Numbered from the stretch's first letter, positions 1-9,027 are shown. The stretch: 64,000 nt of DNA from Chryseobacterium scophthalmum (GCF_900143185.1 NZ_FSRQ01000004.1:255068-319067), one strand, 5' to 3'. Program-made: numbers and translations. Notes: generated by a model from the letters alone, not told the origin.

Positions 1-3
1 TTT

Positions 4-663
4 TTAGAACTCTTTTTTTACAGAGCCACAGGTAAGCATCTTGCTGCCATAATAAGGATTTTTGATAGTCTTAGCTTCGTTAATCCAAACCGCACCTTTA
101 CCATCATTGTACATTGGGCAGTAGTCCTGATATAATTTTTGGGTAGTTCCAAATAATGTGATAAGGTCAGAAACGTCTTTACTTAGCGATGCTAAATGCT
201 CTCTCTGGTGGTCTATTTTACCAGCATTGTCACTAATATGCTCTGCATTTTCTTTGGCATTTTCCGCTATTTCCATATATTCTTTATGTTTATTCGCTGG
301 GATAGCGTTCATATCCACATTTTTTAAGGTAGTAAACAATTGCTTTCCTGCATTAGCCGCTGCTTTGTCATTATCTGCAACAAGTGCATTTTTTAAAGCC
401 AAATAATCCTTAATTATAGGTGCGACAGTAAACTTTTGAGCTTGCTTCACATCGGACTTTTCTGCCTCTTGAGAAGATGTATCCGTTGAAGTAACAGTTG
501 CTACCGTATCATTGTGTGTAGGTGATTGTAACTCCGGAGTTGCAGCAATTGTTGTGCTATCATTAGCTTGCTGGTCGCTATTTTTATTTGAAGATTGATT
601 GCAGGAAATTGTTACCGCTGCAACTGTTACTAATGTAATGATTGAGAAAATTATATTTTTCAT
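4..663 (-). CDS. DUF3347 lipoprotein (periplasmic metal-binding)
   Basis: Predicted lipoprotein of 219 residues. The N-terminus has a hydrophobic segment ending in a lipobox-like VTISC (Cys about residue 21), so the mature protein is probably anchored in an envelope membrane. A Ser/Thr/Gln-rich linker follows, then a helical DUF3347 domain (about residues 85-219). The C-terminus carries CPMYNDGKGAVW and NPYYGSKMLTCGSV, motifs also found at the end of the protein at 1237-2121. The CPM motif is typical of metal-binding tails attached to CusB-type adaptors. Together with the neighbouring copper genes this suggests periplasmic Cu binding; the function is inferred. It is the last gene seen in the leftward metal cluster, 39 bp after DUF305. 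Confidence 0.85.
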   Translation of the reverse strand: MKNIIFSIITLVTVAAVTISCNQSSNKNSDQQANDSTTIAATPELQSPTHNDTVATVTSTDTSSQEAEKSDVKQAQKFTVAPIIKDYLALKNALVADNDKAAANAGKQLFTTLKNVDMNAIPANKHKEYMEIAENAKENAEHISDNAGKIDHQREHLASLSKDVSDLITLFGTTQKLYQDYCPMYNDGKGAVWINEAKTIKNPYYGSKMLTCGSVKKEF

Positions 664-702
664 TTTATTTATTTTTGATATTATTGAAGAAATTTGTCTT
701 AT

Positions 703-1224
703 TTATTTGTTTTCAAATTCATTTAGCTTACGCTTCATAAATTCGATTTCTTGTGCCTGTGTTTCCAGTATGTTTTTTTGTAACTGTATCAATTCGGGGT
801 CGGTAAGCTTAGCTTTTTCAGACATCAATACTGCTGCTGCGTGATGCGGTATCATACCTTTTACAAACTCTTTATTTCCCACAAATAATTGCTCCCGAAT
901 ACCAAACCAAGAAAAGATACCAATCGCAAGGGAAACCGTTATGATTGCCCAGTTGATTTTTTTGCTTTCATACATTCCTTTCATTATCAATAGTTCTATA
1001 ATCAACATTGCAGAAACCATCAGCAAAGTCATATACAAATTATTGATGTTCAGGATAAGGTTCTGTAAGCCGTCAATCATAGCATACATAATGAAGTACA
1101 TAGCTATGAACATAGCAACAGCCATTACAGCAAAGCGTTTGTACATTGCTAAAGAGTGATTAGTATTATGCTTTTCATTCTTATGGTTATGTTGCATTTC
1201 GTGTTGGTTTTCCATACTTTCCAT
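703..1224 (-). CDS. DUF305 family membrane protein
   Basis: Protein of 173 residues with a His-rich N-terminus (HEMQHNHKNEKHNTNH), three predicted membrane helices (about residues 31-50, 63-81 and 92-109) and a C-terminal DUF305 segment containing GMIPHHAAAVLMSEKA. The MIPHH motif is the signature of DUF305, a ferritin-like helical family often encoded beside copper and other metal resistance genes. It lies 12 bp downstream of the HMA/DUF3347 gene in the same direction, so it is probably co-transcribed. The exact role (copper binding or storage at the envelope) is not established; the family call is secure. Confidence 0.85.
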   Translation of the reverse strand: MESMENQHEMQHNHKNEKHNTNHSLAMYKRFAVMAVAMFIAMYFIMYAMIDGLQNLILNINNLYMTLLMVSAMLIIELLIMKGMYESKKINWAIITVSLAIGIFSWFGIREQLFVGNKEFVKGMIPHHAAAVLMSEKAKLTDPELIQLQKNILETQAQEIEFMKRKLNEFENK

Positions 1225-1236
1225 AACAATAGCGTT

Positions 1237-2121
1237 TTATTTGTTATTAATAGTTTCCTGTACGCTACCGCAAGTAAGCATTTTGGAGCCGTAATACGGG
1301 TTTTTAATTGCTTCTTCTTTGCTTAGCCAATTTGCTCCTTTACCATTATTGTACATTGGGCAATGTTGATAATAAACAGGTGTTTCTTGTTTTGAAACTT
1401 TGGCTAATTCGTACATATTATTAGCCAGTAAAGCGAAAATTTCTCTTTGTTTGGTAACATCTTTTGCTATAGCAATTTTTTCTGCATTAGCAGTTAAATC
1501 TTTCATTACTTTCATCCAAACGGTATGTTCTTCGTTGGAAAGTTTTGTCATTTCTACTGCTTTAATGGCTTTTACCAATTCGGTAGCTTTTGCGGAAGAA
1601 GTACCTGCATCAGTTTTTACCAACGCATCTTTCACTGAAAAATAGTTATTGAAAACGGCTTTTAATTGCGGTACATTTTGTGTTTCAGTGGTATTTTTTT
1701 GAGCCATATCGCTTTGGTTATGGTTGGCGTGTTCATTTTTCATATCCATACCTGCATCTCTGGTTTTTGCAACTGGTTTTAGTTCCCTTTTATACTGGCA
1801 ACAGTCGGATAATTTTGCATATACATCATCTGGAGCCAAAAATTTCTCACTGTCATAACCTGCTAAGGCAATGCGTTTCAATATTTCGTCCTGATTTGTT
1901 TTTTTACCATCATAGTTGAGTGTAGCAATCTTGGTATCTTTATTCCAATCTACCGTGGCTACATTTTTTAAATTTCCTGCTTTTTCGATGGTTGTTTTAC
2001 ACATTTCGCAGTTGCCATATATTTTTACAGTTTCTGTTTTTGCATTTTTGATTTGTGCAAAACTGTTTACGGCTGATAGTAATACGATGATTACCATCAA
2101 TATTTTTGATATTGATTTCAT
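1237..2121 (-). CDS. Secreted HMA + DUF3347 metal-binding protein
   Basis: An upstream in-frame start at 2187 is possible, but I chose the ATG at 2121 because it begins a clean signal peptide (MKSISKILMVIIVLLSAVNSFAQ). The mature protein has a heavy-metal-associated (HMA) domain with GNCEMCKTTIEKA (CxxC ligands), a linker containing CCQYK and a Met/His-rich stretch, then a DUF3347 domain ending in CPMYNNGKGANW and NPYYGSKMLTCGSV. Such periplasmic proteins are thought to pass Cu+ to efflux adaptors. The tail is nearly the same as in the protein at 4-663, so the two are related, with only this one keeping an HMA domain. It precedes DUF305 in the same transcription direction. Confidence 0.88.
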   Translation of the reverse strand: MKSISKILMVIIVLLSAVNSFAQIKNAKTETVKIYGNCEMCKTTIEKAGNLKNVATVDWNKDTKIATLNYDGKKTNQDEILKRIALAGYDSEKFLAPDDVYAKLSDCCQYKRELKPVAKTRDAGMDMKNEHANHNQSDMAQKNTTETQNVPQLKAVFNNYFSVKDALVKTDAGTSSAKATELVKAIKAVEMTKLSNEEHTVWMKVMKDLTANAEKIAIAKDVTKQREIFALLANNMYELAKVSKQETPVYYQHCPMYNNGKGANWLSKEEAIKNPYYGSKMLTCGSVQETINNK

Positions 2122-2216
2122 TTTTATTTTTTTTAATTTAATAAGATATACGAAGAGTTTGCGAAAACTGGATTCAGCTTTCGACAAGGCACACGTATGG
2201 CTAACAAGCCATCGTT

Positions 2217-2609
2217 TTAGCTTATTTTAGGTGGTTGCCAAATGGAAGAGTAGCCTGAAGAATAGTAGGCTTCTTTGAAACCGAATTTTTGCTTTTTAAT
2301 TTCAGCAAAAGGGTTAGCTGTTTTTAAATCTATTGGTATTGGTAAGCTTACAGAAGATGAAGAAGTGCTACATCCACATGAACTGTGCTTACAATTGCCG
2401 TCGCAGTCGTGACCATTTTTGCATTTTTTACAGGACTTGTCCTTGCAACTGCTTTTATGTTCTGCTTTTGCAGATTGATCTTTTGAGCAGGACTTTTGCT
2501 CTGTCTTAGTTGTTTTTTTTGCACAAGCATAGCTTATGCTTGGCATTAGGAAAAAGCCCAAACATAGTAAGATGACAAAGCTGATATGTTTACTCAAATT
2601 TTTCAACAC
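2217..2609 (-). CDS. Small Cys-rich secreted protein with WQPPK tail
   Basis: Protein of 130 residues with an N-terminal signal peptide (about residues 1-28, ending ISYACA), a Lys/Cys-rich middle with repeated CxxxxC and CxxC spacing (KSCKKCKNGHDCDG, HSSCGCS) and a C-terminus ending SIWQPPKIS. The tail matches a Bacteroidetes family of small metal-locus proteins that I believe is called HYC_CC_PP; I am not certain of the name. It sits between the HMA/DUF3347 gene and the broken HMA gene in the copper cluster, which suggests a periplasmic copper ligand or chaperone. The protein at 37197-37526 ends in the same IWQPPKI and also precedes metal efflux genes. Confidence 0.75.
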   Translation of the reverse strand: MLKNLSKHISFVILLCLGFFLMPSISYACAKKTTKTEQKSCSKDQSAKAEHKSSCKDKSCKKCKNGHDCDGNCKHSSCGCSTSSSSVSLPIPIDLKTANPFAEIKKQKFGFKEAYYSSGYSSIWQPPKIS

Positions 2610-2771
2610 TACAAAATTATGAAATTATTTCTTTTAATTGCTATATTTTGCACTTTCGTGAACTGCAAACACAGAATTATAGATAAAATATCTAAATCAC
2701 TAGTCTGCATAGTCCTTTTTATGCTTATTAAAATAAATATACAGTTAATTACCTAAAGTGTTTGTTATAAG

Positions 2772-3034
2772 TTAAATAACTAAACAGGTTATTAGGATAA
2801 GGAAATTATCTTTGTTTAATGGTTCTATCTTAAAACCTGCTTTCTGTACAGTTTCAATTACCTGTTCTTGTGTAATTCCTTCTGATTTTACGGTAAGCAC
2901 CTTGTCTTTAGTTGTATCTACTTCCCAATGGCATATTATACCATGGTATTATCCAAATGAGGTTTTACAGATGCTACACATCCACCACAGTTAATATTTG
3001 TTTTGAATCGTAAGTCTTGATTATTCTTTTCCAT
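2772..3034 (-). pseudogene. Frameshifted HMA-domain metallochaperone (CopZ-like)
   Basis: Reading leftward from the ATG at 3032-3034 gives an HMA start (MEKNNQDLRFKTNINCGGC) with the metal-binding CGGC, continuing SVKPHLDNTMV to a stop at 2936-2938. The other half, ICHWEVDTTKDKVLTVKSEG followed by an amphipathic helix with IETVQKAGFKIEPLN, is in a different frame and ends at TAA 2772-2774. Joined, the halves give one small HMA protein of about 87 residues, the usual size for a CopZ-like chaperone. A single-base loss (or two-base gain) near 2936-2947 explains the break. It lies 21 bp downstream of copA. Either the chaperone is inactivated or there is a sequencing error. Confidence 0.75.
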
Positions 3035-3055
3035 TTTGTTTATTGAATAATTCAT

Positions 3056-5596
3056 TTAAAGTTTAAAACTGCGTAATCGCAATGCATTTACGATTACCGA
3101 TACAGAACTTAAAGACATTGCTAAAGCTGCAATCATTGGAGATAATAAAATTCCGAAAAACGGATATAAAATACCTGCTGCAATTGGAACACCAAGCACA
3201 TTGTAGAAAAAGGCAAAGAATAAATTTTGCTTGATGTTTTTCATAACAGCATGGCTCAAATTTTTTGCTTTAACGATACCTAATAAATCGCCTTTTACTA
3301 AAGTTATTTTGGCACTTTCTATGGCTACATCAGTTCCAGTTCCCATAGCTATTCCGATATTGGCTTGTGCTAATGCCGGAGCATCATTTATACCATCACC
3401 AGCCATAGCTACAATTTTCCCTTCTGCTTGTAAACGTTTAATTTCGTTGAGTTTATCTTCGGGTAAGCATCCTGCTTTATAGGAAGATAAACCTAATTCA
3501 TCCGCTACTGCTTTGGCTGTATTAACATTGTCGCCAGTAAGCATAATTACTTCTACACCTTGGAGCATTAGTTCTTTTATCGCTGCTGCACTCGAAGTTT
3601 TTATCGCATCGGTAATTGAAACAAAACCAACTGTAACATCATCAACAGCAATGTAAGAAACCGTTTTACCAAGTTTTTGTTCTGCAATAATTTTGGTTTC
3701 TAAATCGTTAGAAATAGTTGCCTTAACCTGTTCCATTAGTTTTTTATTGCCTAATGCTACTTTTCTATTGGTAACCGTTCCTGTAACTCCTTTTCCTGTA
3801 ACATTTTCAAAATCTTTGACTCCAATTAATGAAATAGATTTTGTTTTGGCATAATTGACTACTGCTTGTGCCAATGGATGTTCACTGTATTGGTTTAAGG
3901 AAGCTATATTTTGCAATAAATCATCCTCGTTATTAGTTGATGCGTAAATTTTTTCTACAGAAGGTTTTCCCTCAGTTAGCGTTCCTGTTTTATCTGTTAT
4001 TAAAACATCCACCTTATTCATATTTTCTAAGGCTTCGGCATTTTTAATTAATACTCCAGATTGTGCTCCTTTGCCCACACCCACCATCACAGACATCGGC
4101 GTGGCTAAACCTAAAGCACAAGGACAAGCTATGATTAAAACTGCAATGGCATTTATAAATCCATAAACCTTCGCTGGTTCTGGACCAAATAGTGCCCAAA
4201 CAAAAAAGGTAATTACTGAAATGATTACTACAATGGGTACAAAATATTTAGAAATACTATCGGCTAATTTTTGAATGGGTGCTCTTGAACGAGAAGCATC
4301 GTTAACCATTTGTACAATTTGAGAAAGTAATGTTTCAGAACCTACTTTTTCGGCCATCATTACAAATGATTTGTTCCCGTTGATTGTTCCCGAAATTACA
4401 TTATCGTCTTTCTTTTTGTCAACGGGAATTGGTTCTCCTGTAATCATTGCTTCATCAATACTGCTTTCACCATCGGTTATTTTTCCGTCAACTGGAATTT
4501 TATCTCCTGGTTTTACGCGTAATAAATCACCTTTCTTAATATCATGAATGGAAATCACTTTATCGCCCCCTTCACCAATCAAAGTAGCTTCGGTTGGTGC
4601 TAATTGTAATAACGCTTTTATAGCTCCACTGGTTTGGCTATGTGCTCTTGCTTCTAACAATTGTCCCAACAAGACCAGTGTAATGATTACTGTTGCTGCT
4701 TCAAAATAAAGATGAATGGTTCCGTGTTCGGTTTTAAATTCTTCCGGAAAGATATTCGGAATCAGCATTCCTACAATACTAAACAAAAATGCAACTCCAG
4801 TTCCTATTCCGATAAGGGTAAACATATTTAGATTCCAAGTGATTATGGATTTCCAAGCTCGTACAAAAAACATCCAACCAGCATAGAAAACAACAGGAAT
4901 TGAAAACAGAAATTGCACCCAGTTCCACATGTTGCTGTCCATTATTTGAAATAACGGATTGTTATGTACCATTTCCATCATGGCAATAATAAAAATTGGC
5001 ACCGTAAAGAGGGTTGCAATTTTCATTTTTTTAAGCAAATCCAGATAGGTTTTTTTTTCTTCGGAATCGCTTGGTTCCATGGGTACTAAATCCATTCCGC
5101 ATATAGGACATGAACCCGGACTATCTTGAATAACTTCGGGATGCATTGGGCAGGTGTACATCGTTTTCTTTACATTCAATTCTGCTTCTTTTACCAAATG
5201 CATTCCACAAACAGGGCAATCGCCAGCTTTATCATAAGTTTTATCGCCTTCACAATGCATTGGACAATAGTATTTGCCTTTTATATTGCTAGTCACTTCG
5301 ATTGTTTTTTTATCATCGTGAGAATGAGCAGAGCAGCAGGATTTTGCCACTGGTTCATTTGTCGTGGTATGTTGTGGGCTTTTGTTATTGCTCATTTCTA
5401 TGGTATATTTTCCAACAGCGGTTAATGCTTTTTGCAATTGTGTAGTTGGAATGTGTTTATCCATTGTCAGGGTAGCTGAGTTTTCATCTTTTGAAACTTC
5501 AACATTTGTCACATTTTCAACCTTTAATAAAGCTGATTTCACCTTTGCTTCGCAACCTCCACAGGTCATACCTGTTACTTGATATTTGTGTACCAT
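3056..5596 (-). CDS. copA: Cu(+)-translocating P-type ATPase
   Basis: Inner-membrane P1B-type ATPase of 846 residues that pumps Cu+ out of the cytoplasm. Domains in order: HMA domain with MTCGGC (C12, C15); Cys/His-rich linker; two heavy-metal-binding repeats, CPMHCEG...CPVCGMHL (about 111-134) and CPMHPEV...CPICGMDL (about 149-170); actuator loop with TGEP (about 386); metal-site CPC (491-493) in CPCALGLATP; phosphorylation site DKTGT (D535); SEHP (about 571); and a GDGINDAPA hinge. The last helices carry YNVLGVP and MSLSSVSV, typical of Cu+ (1B-1) pumps. It follows the AraC regulator by 83 bp and is probably controlled by it. Confidence 0.95.
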   Translation of the reverse strand: MVHKYQVTGMTCGGCEAKVKSALLKVENVTNVEVSKDENSATLTMDKHIPTTQLQKALTAVGKYTIEMSNNKSPQHTTTNEPVAKSCCSAHSHDDKKTIEVTSNIKGKYYCPMHCEGDKTYDKAGDCPVCGMHLVKEAELNVKKTMYTCPMHPEVIQDSPGSCPICGMDLVPMEPSDSEEKKTYLDLLKKMKIATLFTVPIFIIAMMEMVHNNPLFQIMDSNMWNWVQFLFSIPVVFYAGWMFFVRAWKSIITWNLNMFTLIGIGTGVAFLFSIVGMLIPNIFPEEFKTEHGTIHLYFEAATVIITLVLLGQLLEARAHSQTSGAIKALLQLAPTEATLIGEGGDKVISIHDIKKGDLLRVKPGDKIPVDGKITDGESSIDEAMITGEPIPVDKKKDDNVISGTINGNKSFVMMAEKVGSETLLSQIVQMVNDASRSRAPIQKLADSISKYFVPIVVIISVITFFVWALFGPEPAKVYGFINAIAVLIIACPCALGLATPMSVMVGVGKGAQSGVLIKNAEALENMNKVDVLITDKTGTLTEGKPSVEKIYASTNNEDDLLQNIASLNQYSEHPLAQAVVNYAKTKSISLIGVKDFENVTGKGVTGTVTNRKVALGNKKLMEQVKATISNDLETKIIAEQKLGKTVSYIAVDDVTVGFVSITDAIKTSSAAAIKELMLQGVEVIMLTGDNVNTAKAVADELGLSSYKAGCLPEDKLNEIKRLQAEGKIVAMAGDGINDAPALAQANIGIAMGTGTDVAIESAKITLVKGDLLGIVKAKNLSHAVMKNIKQNLFFAFFYNVLGVPIAAGILYPFFGILLSPMIAALAMSLSSVSVIVNALRLRSFKL

Positions 5597-5679
5597 TTTG
5601 TATGAGTTTTATGATACAAAGTTCCGTATTGTTTCCATTTTTTCGTTGTGGAATTTTGGGAATGATTTGTAAGATTTAC

Positions 5680-6243
5680 TTAGACCTTATCCAAAGGTTT
5701 TCTTTTATCCTCTCGTATTCGCTTGAAATAACTTGGGGTAAGTCCTGTTACCTTTTTGAATTGGTTGCTTAAATAGGCTACACTTGAGTAATTTAAACGG
5801 AAAGCAATTTCACTCAAAGATAGTTCATCATATACCAATAATTCTTTTACCTTCTCTATTTTTTGGGCAATAAAATATTTTTCGATAGTAGTGCCTTCAA
5901 TTTCTGAAAATAAATTAGAGAGATAATTATAGTCGTGGTGTATCTTGCTATTTAAAACATCCGACAAATTGTATTTTGTTTCGCCATCCTGATGATGAAC
6001 GAGGTCAATAATAATATTTTTTATTTTTTCTATAATTCGGCTTTTTTTATCATCTATTAATTCAAAACCTAATACAGTCAGTGCTTGCACTAAATTGGTT
6101 TTAACGTTTTCAGCTAATTCTTTATCCAAGGTAACTTCTCCCAGCTTTATATTTTTCACAGTCAATCCAAGCTTCTCCAATTCATTCTGCACTACCATAA
6201 TACAACGGTTGCAAACCATATTTTTTATAAAGAGTGTTGTCAT
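5680..6243 (-). CDS. AraC-family regulator with HMA-like N-terminus
   Basis: Protein of 187 residues. The first about 70 residues look like an HMA fold (FIKNMVCNRCIMVVQNELE, CxxC at about 11-14). They lead into a C-terminal AraC-type DNA-binding domain (about 95-180) with two helix-turn-helices (LSLSEIAFRLNYSSVAYLSN and TGLTPSYFKRIR). In Bacteroidetes such short AraC proteins sit beside copA. A copper-binding sensor joined directly to the DNA-binding domain is the simplest reading, which is an inference. It is upstream of copA on the same strand and likely activates the copper cluster. Confidence 0.85.
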   Translation of the reverse strand: MTTLFIKNMVCNRCIMVVQNELEKLGLTVKNIKLGEVTLDKELAENVKTNLVQALTVLGFELIDDKKSRIIEKIKNIIIDLVHHQDGETKYNLSDVLNSKIHHDYNYLSNLFSEIEGTTIEKYFIAQKIEKVKELLVYDELSLSEIAFRLNYSSVAYLSNQFKKVTGLTPSYFKRIREDKRKPLDKV

Positions 6244-6458
6244 ATATTTTGTGCTTTATTTGAAATTAGCTTAAAATAAGCTCTATAAAATTACAATTAA
6301 TATTTTCTTGTAATTGTAGAACAGTTGTCAATTGATGTATTTATCCACTGCGTTGTCCAATTCTTCATTTTTAATATTGCTTAAATTTATATCTGCCAAA
6401 TGGAAAACTGGTCAAGTAGTTTGCTGACTTTCTTTATATCATTTCTTTATTCAAAGCA

Positions 6459-7502
6459 TCAATGAGCATTTTGGTCATAATATTTCTTCTTTAGCCACAA
6501 ACTTGCACGTACCAATAATATCAGTACAGGAACTTCCACCAATGGGCCGATAACGCCCACAAATGCCTGTGGCGAATGAATACCGAAAACCGATATTGCT
6601 ACGGCTATTGCCAATTCAAAATTGTTTCCTGTGGCTGTAAATGCGATGGATGCGTTTTTATCGTAAGGAACTTTAAGAGATTTATTGATAAAGAAGCTCA
6701 CGAAAAACATAAGTATAAAATAGATGATTAACGGTATTGCTACTTTTACTACATCCATTGGCAACTCTACTATTTTATCGCCTTTCAGACTGAACATCAA
6801 TACTATAGTAAACAGTAAAGCATACAATGTAATGGGCGATATTTTGGGTACAAATTTCCGGTTATACCATTCTATACCTTTTGATTTTACAAGGATGTAT
6901 CGGCTTAAAAAACCTGCCAAGAAAGGAATACCTAAATATATCAATACGCTTTCGGTAACATCTTTCATTGATACGCTTACATTGAAATTGGCTAATACTA
7001 ATTTTGCAGGTAATACGTTGATGAATAACCATACTAAAAAACTGTAAGTAAATATCTGGAAGATACTGTTTAATGCAACTAACATAGCTGTATATTCTCT
7101 GTTTGCTTTAGCTAAATCACTCCAAACGATTACCATTGCGATACATCTTGCCAAACCTATCAGTATCAAACCTGTCATATAATCGGGTTCATTCCTTAAA
7201 AATAAAACGGCTAACCCGAACATTAGCACTGTACCGATAACCCAATTCAGCAATAAGGATATACCAATTACTTTTTTATCCTTAAACGCCATAGGCAATA
7301 ATGAATAATCAACCTTTGCTAATGGCGGATACATCATCAATATTAAACCTATTGCCAACGGAATATTTGTAGTGCCTACGGATAGCGCATTTGTAATTTT
7401 TGAAATACCGGGAAAAATATATCCCAATCCTATACCTACTGCCATTGCAAGGAATATCCATAAGGTAAGGTATCTGTCTAAGAATTTTAGTTTTGGTTGC
7501 AT
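6459..7502 (-). CDS. arsB: Arsenite efflux transporter, ACR3 family
   Basis: Inner-membrane carrier of 347 residues with about ten predicted membrane helices. The ACR3 signature [12 protein letters not shown] holds the conserved thiolate Cys of helix 4, and the C-terminal [19 protein letters not shown] is also characteristic. It exports As(III) produced by ArsC. Length fits the family (about 340-370). It is the last gene of the arsR-DUF6428-arsC-acr3 operon, beginning 3 bp after arsC ends, so translation is probably coupled. The 215 bp between this gene and the AraC gene hold no gene I can support. Confidence 0.95.
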   Translation of the reverse strand: MQPKLKFLDRYLTLWIFLAMAVGIGLGYIFPGISKITNALSVGTTNIPLAIGLILMMYPPLAKVDYSLLPMAFKDKKVIGISLLLNWVIGTVLMFGLAVLFLRNEPDYMTGLILIGLARCIAMVIVWSDLAKANREYTAMLVALNSIFQIFTYSFLVWLFINVLPAKLVLANFNVSVSMKDVTESVLIYLGIPFLAGFLSRYILVKSKGIEWYNRKFVPKISPITLYALLFTIVLMFSLKGDKIVELPMDVVKVAIPLIIYFILMFFVSFFINKSLKVPYDKNASIAFTATGNNFELAIAVAISVFGIHSPQAFVGVIGPLVEVPVLILLVRASLWLKKKYYDQNAH

Positions 7503-7505
7503 CGG

Positions 7506-8120
7506 CTACATTTTAATCATTGAAAAAACATAGAACATTTCCGTTGCTATCTGTAAACTTCTATCAGCATAGACCTTTGATTGTTCCGGTGTATTGTCTG
7601 AAATTTTAGGGTCTTCAAATGTGATAGGTATTCTCTTTTCTGCTCCTGCAATAAAAGGGCATCCGCCGTCTGCCTGTGAACAGGTCATAATAGCTGCAAA
7701 CGCTGATACAGGATTGAAAGGGCTATCATATTTTTTGGAGAAACCAACAATCGGCAAAGAATTATCACTATACTTTATGGCATATACAGGATTGTCGGTA
7801 TCTGCTATTTTGAAAATACTTAATCCCTGATGTGTCAATGCTTCTGCCACTTTCGGGAATAATGCCGTTTCTTCTGTACCACCCGAATAACAATGTACCT
7901 TTGGGATAACATAGTGTGCTGCTGCTACCTGTGCCCAAACCTGCGATAAATGGCTTCTTCGGGAATTGTGGGTACAAATGAAGTTGATACTTATTTCCTG
8001 ACTATTGTTTACTTTTTGCTGTACAAAATCTATCAGTGGTCGTAATATATTTTTGCGTTCTTCACTGATGTTTTGAAAAGTAGTAACATTGTTTATTGTT
8101 TCAACTAAATTCTTATACAT
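7506..8120 (-). CDS. arsC: Arsenate reductase, low-MW phosphatase type
   Basis: Cytoplasmic protein of about 204 residues from the ATG at 8120. A longer reading from 8174 would overlap the preceding gene and lacks an obvious advantage, so I chose the MYKNLVETINNV start. The phosphatase-like P-loop is ICTHNSRRSH (Cx5R with Ser), followed by a segment containing CSQADGGCPFIAGAEKR that supplies further redox Cys residues. It reduces As(V) to As(III) for export by the adjacent ACR3 carrier. It is longer than single-domain ArsC (about 130-140 residues), which is usual for the Bacteroidetes form. Confidence 0.92.
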   Translation of the reverse strand: MYKNLVETINNVTTFQNISEERKNILRPLIDFVQQKVNNSQEISINFICTHNSRRSHLSQVWAQVAAAHYVIPKVHCYSGGTEETALFPKVAEALTHQGLSIFKIADTDNPVYAIKYSDNSLPIVGFSKKYDSPFNPVSAFAAIMTCSQADGGCPFIAGAEKRIPITFEDPKISDNTPEQSKVYADRSLQIATEMFYVFSMIKM

Positions 8121-8139
8121 TTTGATTGATTTAAAGGGT

Positions 8140-8604
8140 TTAACAACATCCTGAATTAGGTGTGCAGGAAGCATTATTCAACGCTGATAATTTTATTTTT
8201 TGCTTTTCGACAGGAATACCGCAAGCATCCTGAGCAAGACAAGCTGTTGTTTTACTTTTCAGTACGAATGTTTTTCCGTTGAAATCCAAATCATATTTCC
8301 CGATAGTATCAATTTGATATTCTACTTCAATTTCGGCATCTTCCATACCTAATTTTTCTTCGGATAGTTTGATGATATTTAATAGTTTGGTTGGCTTCAA
8401 TCTATGTTCGTAATCGTCAGCATTCCATAATTGGAAATTGACAACTTTTTCATTGCGGATTACACCACCACAATCAATAAAAATTTTATTGATTTGCCCA
8501 ACTTCGGTAACGTGGAAATGTTCGGGAACAAACGTTCCGTTCTCTAATTGAAATTCAACATGCTCTAATGTTGGTAAGATTTCTTTGATTTTTGATAGTT
8601 TCAT
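8140..8604 (-). CDS. DUF6428 family protein of the ars operon
   Basis: Protein of 154 residues with no signal peptide or membrane helix. It resembles the small protein found between arsR and arsC in Bacteroidetes ars operons (DUF6428). An N-terminal beta-rich part contains VPEHFHVTEVG (His pair) and IDCGGVIRNE; the C-terminus is Cys-rich (CLAQDACGIP and CTPNSGCC). The Cys-pair ending suggests binding of As(III) or another thiophilic ion, for example as a cytosolic chaperone toward the pump. That role is inferred. Its start lies 59 bp after arsR, and the gap holds a second operator-like sequence. Confidence 0.85.
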   Translation of the reverse strand: MKLSKIKEILPTLEHVEFQLENGTFVPEHFHVTEVGQINKIFIDCGGVIRNEKVVNFQLWNADDYEHRLKPTKLLNIIKLSEEKLGMEDAEIEVEYQIDTIGKYDLDFNGKTFVLKSKTTACLAQDACGIPVEKQKIKLSALNNASCTPNSGCC

Positions 8605-8626
8605 AATTTCATTATTTAATTGTTAT

Positions 8627-8644
8627 ATTGCATTATTACGATTG
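8627..8644. promoter_or_regulatory. Second ArsR operator-like site
   Basis: The sequence ATTGCATTATTACGATTG lies between arsR and DUF6428. It shares the TTACGATT half and the spaced GCA/TATTA core with the palindrome upstream of arsR (9012-9027), so ArsR may bind both places and set separate expression of the downstream genes. Inferred from similarity only. Confidence 0.45.
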
Positions 8645-8663
8645 ATTTGGTTAAAATAAATGC

Positions 8664-8993
8664 TTAGCAACATTTATCAATACCTATATCGTCAACAAAG
8701 AAAGTATTGAGTTCCTTCTTAATCTGCTGCCAGACATTTTCATCAATGCAGTAGCATACACTGGTTCCCTCTATATTTCCTTTGATAATACCAATGTTTT
8801 TTAGTTCTTTCAAATGCTGCGAAATGGTAGCTTGTGCCAATCCCAATTCCTCTACCAAGTCATTACAAATACAGGCATTTTGTTTAATGATATATTGCAG
8901 GATAGCTATGCGTGCAGGATGAGCCAATGCCTTTAGCGAAGTTGCTAAACGGTTCTGCTGTTCCGTGTATATTTCAGTTTTTGTAACTCCCAT
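8664..8993 (-). CDS. arsR: ArsR-family arsenite-responsive repressor
   Basis: Winged-helix regulator of about 109 residues from the ATG at 8993. A TTG three codons earlier (9002) is less likely because the ATG has the better A-rich upstream region. The helix-turn-helix is EELGLAQATISQHLKELKN. The recognition region is preceded by KQNACICNDLVE, whose CxC (ELCVCDL-like) is the classic As(III)/Sb(III) sensor, and the protein ends in DKCC, a second possible thiol site. It is first in the ars operon and likely represses its own promoter through the palindrome at 9012-9027. Confidence 0.93.
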   Translation of the reverse strand: MGVTKTEIYTEQQNRLATSLKALAHPARIAILQYIIKQNACICNDLVEELGLAQATISQHLKELKNIGIIKGNIEGTSVCYCIDENVWQQIKKELNTFFVDDIGIDKCC

Positions 8994-9011
8994 TTTTATC
9001 AAAAATTATAC

Positions 9012-9027
9012 ATCGCAATATTACGAT
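9012..9027. promoter_or_regulatory. ArsR operator-like palindrome
   Basis: ATCGCAATATTACGAT is a near-perfect palindrome with one mismatched pair. It sits about 19 bp upstream of the arsR ATG, where it would overlap the promoter. A close relative occurs at 8627-8644. Position and symmetry suit an ArsR dimer; binding is inferred. Confidence 0.6.
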
